Source: Agrypnia vestita | Taxonomy: Eukaryota; Arthropoda; Insecta; Trichoptera; Phryganeidae | DNA: 64,000 nt | Reading direction: 5' to 3' | Assembly: GCA_016648135.1 (NCBI GenBank) | Contig: JADDOH010001519.1 | Span: 310,001-374,000, forward strand | Part shown: piece by piece, positions 36,401-45,400 of the stretch | Layout: each line of letters starts with the position of its first letter | How positions within the stretch are numbered: the stretch's first letter is position 1 | Translations under genes and position numbers: made by a program | Notes under the pieces: generated by a model | Told to the model about the DNA's origin: nothing | The model's input: only the letters and a program-made list of their open reading frames with translations | Databases searched by the model: none

Positions 36401-39400
36401 TACATTCTGGAATTTTATGAGAATTCAATCTATAATCGCAAAATGCTAATAAAAATTTGCCTTAAAGAAATTAGACTGCGCCCATGCCAAACAGTCCTTA
36501 GCCGAGTTTTTGATAAATGAATGTTTTTCACTAAAAAGACATTGTCTGATAGTCTCTCGGGAGGATGTCTATTTTTAATTGGGCTACATCAGTAAGAGAT
36601 GAAAATAATTTGCAATTCAGCAGCAGTCAAAACAGAATACATATTTGTAATTGAATGCCTTCTGCTTGTCTAACTTTTCAGAGTAAATTGTTACAGGTAT
36701 TTATATTTTATTTTTAATGAGATACTAACATAACACTGGGTACAAAATACATAAAGAACGACACAATTACAAATGTCTTCGGGCTGCTCTGGCAACGTGC
36801 ATATATTTAATGTGCCAATGCAATGCGATCATGTACGAATTGGCACATTTCCCGCACAGCGATTAGGTGTGTACAGTGCAAGTTGCAAACAAGCATACAA
36901 AGTAAAACTGGTAACGATTATTATTGATAGAGTAAAATTAAAAAAAAAAAACAGAGATGCGAGCACGGAATACGTGTAGCATCAATAGTCTTACTATTTT
37001 CAAAAATGCTTGGTGCTATGAAAATCTATCTTGCTGGTGTCCTGAAATGGAGCTCAAACCACCGACTATCAGATTACTAGGCAAGCGTCATGACCACTAC
37101 ACCAACAAGCTACTTAAATTATTGCTATATTATAATGTATAATGGAGTATTAAGCAACATTATTTATATATATATATATATATTTAGTGGTACCCAGCTG
37201 ATCCACACCGTGTACCTAAATGTCCTCAACAAAGGGTTTGAGATACAGACACGGTGACACCATACAAGTCGGACCTCTGCCGTAACATCAAGCAGGCCTG
37301 TGCCGAGTTAAACCATTCATTATTTTGTTCATTATTTATGTAATTTACTTGCTTTGGGGGCATATCTCCGGGAAGAAATAAACACTAACAACAGATCGAT
37401 CTTTCATTCCAAAGACGGAACATTCCCTAAATATATAATATTCAATCATATACACTGGAAGACACCTAAAAAAGAGTATTCATAATATTTTTTGAGTACC
37501 TATGATCAAATTTTTAAATACACAATTACCGGATTTTGTTTCCAGAGGATATCCTCATTAAGTCAAAATAAATAATAGTCATTACCTTATTATTCATGAT
37601 GGCACGCATGCACATGATGCAGACGTGTATGTCATCCGTGCTGGCACCCATGTTGAGGCGGGCAGCGTGCTTGGATCTCCGCCGCACCGTGTGGGGACTG
37701 CCCTCGCCCCCGGTGCCCCCCGCCATCAGCAGAGGCGGACGGCTGCAGTGACGCGCGGGTGCCGAGGTCACAGATTCCATGTTGGGAGTATTGCCTGAGA
37801 AATTGAAGTAATTCTGGCTATTTATTTGGACTAGAATAATAAATAATCTTTCAACAACTAATTATTTTATATTTCTTTCCATTCAAGACATAGATAATAT
37901 GCCTTGCAGGCTGTGTATGTCGTATCTATACGTCTGTAAACAATTTTTACATGCGTTAAGCAATCTATTATAATTACGGAATCAATTTTAATGTGGTTTT
38001 TTTCAGCATATCTGACAATTCTCGGGAAAATTTTAAGCTATATGCTATTTAAGCTATATCCGGTACGACATTAGAAGACTGAGCAGCAAGTAATATGTTG
38101 CACAAGTCAGAAAAAAATTGTGCACTTTAAACTTGAAATGGAAACAATTTGAGAGATTTAATAGATCTGCAAAGGCATATATGCCAGATAAAAAGTTAGC
38201 TCATAATGTAATATACATTTACGTATAAATGATTCGACTACCTTCTGGTTTTCTGTTAATTAATAATAGTTAGTAATAATTTACAAATAAACATGACTAC
38301 CTTCCTTCTAAACAACATGATTAACAAATATTTAACTACATATTTGGACTAAAAATTAGTGGAATGTAAGCGACTTTTCATCATATGTATGATAGGGCAT
38401 TGTAAGTATAGTTTATTTAATATGTTGTATCATATTAAATCTGGAAAATTCATATTTATAAACCTGATAAGATTCCTTATGAAACTGGGTAAACAAATTT
38501 TATTAAACTGAGTAAAACGAGTACATAACAGATGCATCCATAATACTGATCTGCAACTATGTATACCCTTCTGACGAAGCCAACCATTACCACGATTTTT
38601 ATGTTTTATTTCATTTTAAAATTCTATACCTATAGTCAACACTGAAGTAAAAATTGCCATAAATTGGAATCAATAATATTAATTAGTTCAAATTACATAC
38701 TATTTAGTATATAAAAATTTCTGTCAATGTGGAATCACATAATAAATGATTACTTTGTGAGATCCCATCATTGGATGCTGTTCTGGACTCCTCGATTCTC
38801 TGCTCGTGTCTCATCATACTCAATCGGAAGCTCAGGTAGTCTATCAGCACATCCAGACCTTGGTTGCTTTCATCCAGGAACTCTCGGACCCATCTTGAAA
38901 AGAAGAGATAATAAATGGAGTTTCTTATTTTTATTTTTTTGATTTAAAAATGTATTTGTAAGCTCAGATATTAAAGCGTCAAAAACTAAGGCCAATGTCA
39001 CATTTTGCTTTTATTATCTGTCAGCTGATACTAATATCCGGTTAGCCGATATGCTAGTCCGTTTTATATTTGGTTTAAAATATCCAAAATCCGGTATTTG
39101 CTTGGTAAAATATATATTTTTTTAATCATAGCTTAAATTCAATATAGCCTAGAGCTCAGCAGTTTTATGATGCTATTGACAGTTGAGACTGATTTCTTAT
39201 CTCATGAGATTTGTTGGTAATGGCAGTATGTATCAATTGCTTTATTCTGCTTGTATAAAATGCAGTAAGCAATTCGCCAACTTGCTCTGGGTTCACTCTG
39301 TACTGTCTTTTACATGGAATACAAGACATTGTACCTACATGAGCCATTAGGATGCATAATAGTTTGAATAGTGAAATGCTAACTTAATAAACATCTAAAC

Positions 39401-42400
39401 TAAATTTCAATCACAGAGAAGTTGATATTGAGGAATGTTATCAATATTTTTAAGAGTAAAATGAGATTTAGAAGAATCTAGGATCTGTCTGAAGTGTTTA
39501 TAAACTTGTTAAAATTCCCACAATCCAAAATCAAAGACAATGAAAAATCCCAAAAGAATAGTTGGTGCAAATTTAATTTAAATTAATTCATGATTTTGTT
39601 CAATGCCATATTATATTGTTGAACATAAGTCTAATATTTGTAAATGATATAATTTTTTACATAGCAATTGGATAGCCCCTAGGTATACTGTAGAATCTTC
39701 AAAAATTATTTTTTCATTTTTAATATCTCAAACCATCCAATTTATTCTATATTTTTAGACAATGTGAAAAAAAATTAGAATTTTTGTTTTAAAAAAAGAA
39801 AATATTAAAAAAAATTAAACTTTTAAACGATTTAAATACCTGCCTAAATTATGAGTCAAAAATGTTCTAACATTAATGTCCTAATGTAACATGAAGAGAA
39901 GAAATTTGAAAAAAAATATTCTGAAAGGTTTTAATTAATATCCTAAGACAGAGTAGATGGAATGTATTTACTTATGTAAGCATAGTTTCTACGAGAAATG
40001 TCATCACTTCAAAACTGACGAAGTGTACAATGTTATATAATAGCCGTCAAGATATGATATTAGGACTTTGATGTTAGAACATTTTCTACTGTACAAAACA
40101 TCTTCAATAAACAAAACATCTATAATGATGTCTAAGACAGCGTTTTATGTTAGTTTGATTGATAATAATATTGATTTAGTATTATTGAAGATTAAATAAA
40201 TTTTTATTTTAAAATTAAAAATTTAACAATTAAAAGGTCTAAAAGGAAACGTGTAAATTGGTACAAAAGTGTAATCAAATTTGATTATATATGAATTTAA
40301 ATCTGTAAAGGGAAAAAACTATATGTAAAGCACACTATGATAAGCAAATGAAGCAGAAATATTATGATGTATGTATGTACAAGGTTACTCACTCAATATG
40401 ATTTGTTCGTAAGGAAATTTCCAAATCTCGCAACACTTGTGTGGACGTTGATTCTCCGACCATTTTCCTTTTCTAAAACGCCACAGAATGGTGTGATATG
40501 AAAAGCGAAAGCCAAAAGACAACACAACAAATGTTATGGAGGGAATCGGCAGGTAAGGTTAAAACGGTAATGCCTACCAAACAGGAGAAGGCCAACAAAT
40601 GTATTATAGAAAGATACACGAGCCTAAAGTAACTATGATTAGATAATGCCTAATTTGGAACAATTAATTTTGACTCAAAACCATAAATAAGTGAGCAAAA
40701 AAACATTTTTTAGTGTTCTATTGTCAGGACACATAAATGAAATGACTTTTTGCATGCTTTTATTTAACTTTCTTTATCTGTTGTTTGTTGTGGTGGAATC
40801 TTGTAATTGATTTTTCACCAACTTCCCGACTAGCTAGAGCTCTGAAACTTTCAACATTTACGTAAATTGGATGACTATACACTATTAAATCATTTTAGAC
40901 ACGATTTGGTCACTATCTCCATTGAAATTAATAAGCAGGGGCCGCAGAAACAGCTGAAGAATTTTTAATGAAATTTAAAATAAATTTAATTTTAATAAAT
41001 ATTATTAAGTTCTGCAGGTTAAGTGTTATTTTAAAGGTGACAGCTGTTTCGGCTTGTAAGGCCATTATCAAACAGTTAGCCGGAGAACATGCTATTCGAA
41101 AATTTGTTTTTAACTTAAACAATGTGTCTAATATTTGGATACTGCTTGGGTGATGTTAAAAAATCAATTACGAATGTATGCGTATAAAAGCATGTCTTCA
41201 AAATTTGTTTTCATTTATGATGAAAATTTATCATGAAAATTTTAGGACAAATGTATGATATTTTATTCTATGAAAAAAGGTTTCTATAAAATGGATCCAG
41301 AAAGGCATTGCTAAATTTTAGTGTAGAAAAATTCAGCACAGCAAAAACCATGACTGACAACATTCCCTGCAATCCTTGTGAATAGTAAAAATGCAATTTA
41401 TATTGATGGCTTACCATAAATTGATGTGACTAACTCACAATCTATATAAGTAACATATAAAAAATCTCTGAATATAACAAGAAAATATGGATGTTCGGTC
41501 TCTGAATAGACGGTTAAATATTTTTGCTATTTTAAAAAATGAAGAAGAATAAAAATTTAATAAACATATATTTTGATTATAAACCAATTAATTATGCATA
41601 ACGATTTAACACATTGTACATTGTGTAAAAATGCTAAATTTAATACAAGTATGGATGACGTTGATATAAAGAAATTTCTACAGACATTATCAATATTCCC
41701 AAGTTTTCACGGCTATTCAGAATCCTCTCGTTCTGTGTTAACATATTAGGTCCTTACATATGAAATTGGCGTTTAGTATGGGAGGAACATAAAGCCGATT
41801 TTTTTTTATTATAAAATATCTATTTAATCAAAGTATGTACCATTGCTATCTATGCACTTTTGCCATCACATAGGTAGTTCATCAATTCCTTTACTAAAAA
41901 ACCATTTGGACGGGAATCAATAAAATCTTTGAAGGCGGTTTGGACTGCCCCATCGGAGTTGAATTTTTTCCTTTGCAAGAGTTATCCAAACTTCGAAAAA
42001 AATGGTAATCTGTTGGGGCAAGGTCCGGAGAGTACGGTGGATGTCTTAGACATTCCAATTGAAGCTCCTCTAATTTGGTAGCCGTCTGTTGTGCAGTGTG
42101 TGGTCTAGCGTTATCATGAAGCAGCAGTGGCCTAGAGCGATTAACCAGCCTCGGTTGTTTAGCAGCTAGCTTTTCCATCATGGTTTGCAGTTGCTGACAA
42201 TAGACATGTGCCGTAATCGTCTGACCAGATTTAAGAAAGCTGTAGTAAACGACACCAGCACTAGTCCACCAAACGCTCACAAGTAACTTTTTTGGAGTCA
42301 ATTTTCGCTTGGGGCATGGTTTGGCTGGTTCGGCAGGGTTCAGCCATTGCGATGAGCGCTTCCGATTATCGTACAGGATCCACTTTTCATCACAGGTAAT

Positions 42401-45400
42401 TATTATTATTATTATTATAGATAATGGGCAGGCAGCTTAAGCTGATGGGCCCATATCACTGTCTCTCATTTGAATATCCAGCCTATTCTTAAATTGGTTG
42501 ACACTGGCTGCAGACACAACGCCCTCAGGCAAACTGTTCCACATATTGACCACTCTATTGCTTAATGCATGCTTTCTTGGGTTACACGAGAACCGTAATG
42601 ATTCGATTTAAAATCCCTTCATTATTGTGCCGGTTGAGTAATGCAACGCAGCAGTCAACGCGCGTTTGTTGATTTGCTTCACTCAATTCGTGAGGTACCC
42701 ACCTTTCAAGCTTTTTCACCTTACCAATTTGCTTCAAGTGGATTAAAACAGTTTTATCACTAACACCGCAGCCTGCAGCTAACTCGGATGTGGTTTGCGA
42801 TGGATCCGCTTCCACAATAGCCTTCAATTCTTCATTATCAACTTTGGTCTCCGGCCGTCCACGGGGTTTGTTCTGCAGGTCGAAATTTCCAGAACGAAAA
42901 CGTTGGAACCAAAAACGCACTGTGTTTTCTTTTGCGGCACCGTCGCCATACACATCATTAATCCTTCGAGCCGTTTCTGCAGCACTGGTGCCACGGTGGA
43001 ACTCGTACTCGTAAATAACGCGATATTTCAAGTTTTTCATTTTGTAAACTGAGTGACGCAAAGAAAAAAACAATTGAGGAAAAAACAAATGAATTATAAT
43101 TTTCAAAACACAAATACATGAGTAAATAGCTGTATAAATTTGGATTTGGAATTCCTAACCAAAGAGAAGATATTTGAGATCAAATTTGCCAGTACTGCAA
43201 AACGCCAATTTCATATGTAAGGACCTAATATCACCTCTGATCATGGTCCCTAAAATGGCAGAATATCCCAGAAAACTAACAAGAAGAGAGATTATCAAAA
43301 TTATAAATTCGCTTATTAAAGATACAATGAATTTTACTGAAATTTTATCATGTAAAACAATCAAAAATATGTCGATGAATATTTCAGAGACCAGACAACA
43401 CAGAGAAGAAAAAAATGTAAGCATGACACCATAGGTAAAATGCAAAACAAAGTGAATTTAATATCATTTGAATTTTAATTTTCTCTATCACTGCGAAGGC
43501 CATGGTTTACGTGTAACGCGTCCTCGTAAGACTGAGGAACCCTTTCATTTAAATAATATTTAAATAATAAATAAAATACTAGTGTAGGACTAAACGATGT
43601 TAGTGTAAAGCGCCCTTGAGGTGATTTTTTTACGAAAATGGCGCTATAGAAATTATCCATTTTATTATTATTATTATTTAATAAAATTATAACTTCTTCA
43701 AAAACAGCAAAGTAATTTTGTAGTGACATTATTAGTATAATTAATAAAAATAAACTTAGTTTTCACCACTTTTGTATTGAAAACTATCAACATGTTTCAG
43801 AGCCTATGGCTCTTTTGTAATGATTGTGGTTATTTTTATATAGGAAAAACGGTAGAAATTTTGAAGATAGAGTTAAGGAACACTTAAGGTGTTTAAATAG
43901 CAATAATTATTCTGAATTTTCTAACCATCTTTTGGCTATAGATCATTCTTTTGATATTAATAAGGGTTTACAAATCTTACATACAAATTATACAGAATCA
44001 CAGTTTGATAAATTTGAAATTTTGGAAATAATAAAAAGTGTTAATAGTAAATTGAATATTATAAATAACCAGGTCTTTTTTACAAATAGTTATATTTTAA
44101 ATTTATTTTCATGCTAAGTAGGTACTTTATTATTATTCATTTTCAATATATATATTTTTTAAATATTTTGATTGTCTATACTTTGATTTTTGAATTTAAT
44201 TTTGTTAGTATACAATTGTATCCTGACGAAGGGGCCACGGGCTCTGAAACATGTTGATATTTTTCATTCCAAAGTGGTGAAAACTAAGAACATTCTTTTT
44301 TATGTTTTAATGTAAAGTTTTTGTAAAAAAATCAAAGGCTTAAATAATTAATTTTACAAAATAGTGTTTTAATAATATGCATTGTACTGTTAACCTACGT
44401 TGAATGACCCAGTTGACCACCAAATTTTTGACACTAATTTAGACAATGAGTTTCTGGACCTCATATTTTTTCTTTAGAATTAAATAGACTAAGACCCGAT
44501 TGCAATACTTATATGCATGTGTATTCTAATTGAGAAATTTGCATGAAATGAATTGTGATATTACACTCATTTGAATGCAGTTTAAAATAGCACATACAAT
44601 ACGCAGATATGATAATTTTATTATGTATGTAAATGATACAATTATATCAATAAATGCGTCATGATTTATCATAGGGAGAAGGCGACAAAACAAGAAAATG
44701 TGTAATACCCACTCACTTACAAGAATTATAAGTGTGTATAACATAAATATACAGAAACAATGTACAGTAAAACCTCGTTAATTCAAACCCCAAAAATTTG
44801 CCATAATTCAAAAGTTTTAAAACCCATAAAACACACAAACAAAATGTTCATTTCTTAGCAAATTAACTCTGATAATTCGAAAAACCCGTTAATTTGTATC
44901 GGGTACTTAAGTAATAGAAATGTCACGATATTTGCATTACATAACATAATAGGTATTGCATTTCCGAAGTGATTTCTTGAAATATGCAAAAACACAGACT
45001 TTTACATATGATTAATGGCATTTTTATGAGTTTTCAGCGAATTTCGCCATCATATATTGTGATTTTTATTTTTTCGTACCTTGAATTTCGAATTAACAAG
45101 GTTTTACTTTATATACCAACCCCTCCTACATACACACAGTAAGACAAGTCCTGTACATATTTAAATGAGTTCTGTTCCAAGGGCTTTTTCGCAAATTGAA
45201 TTTGTTCACTAATCAGACCATCCAGAATTTACTTTAATAGATGCAATGGTCCTGCACCTAAAATCAGTCATCGCGCAGTTTTTAAACATTTTAAATGTTT
45301 AAAAACACTGCGCACAGTTTAACCGCGCGCTGAGATTAAAATGATTCGCATAGTAATTGAAAAATATGTGGCTACACTGAAGAGCACATACTTGTTAAAG

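Larger units (their letters stand above)
41746..43228 (-). mobile_element. mariner-type transposon, interrupted by a LINE fragment
   Basis: Perfect terminal inverted repeats of at least 28 bp (TTAGGTCCTTACATATGAAA at the left, the inverse at the right), flanked by TA on both sides. Length is 1483 bp; without the 194-bp LINE insertion plus one 5-bp duplication it is ~1284 bp, the usual mariner size. The TIRs are clean, but the transposase is damaged. Confidence 0.93.
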
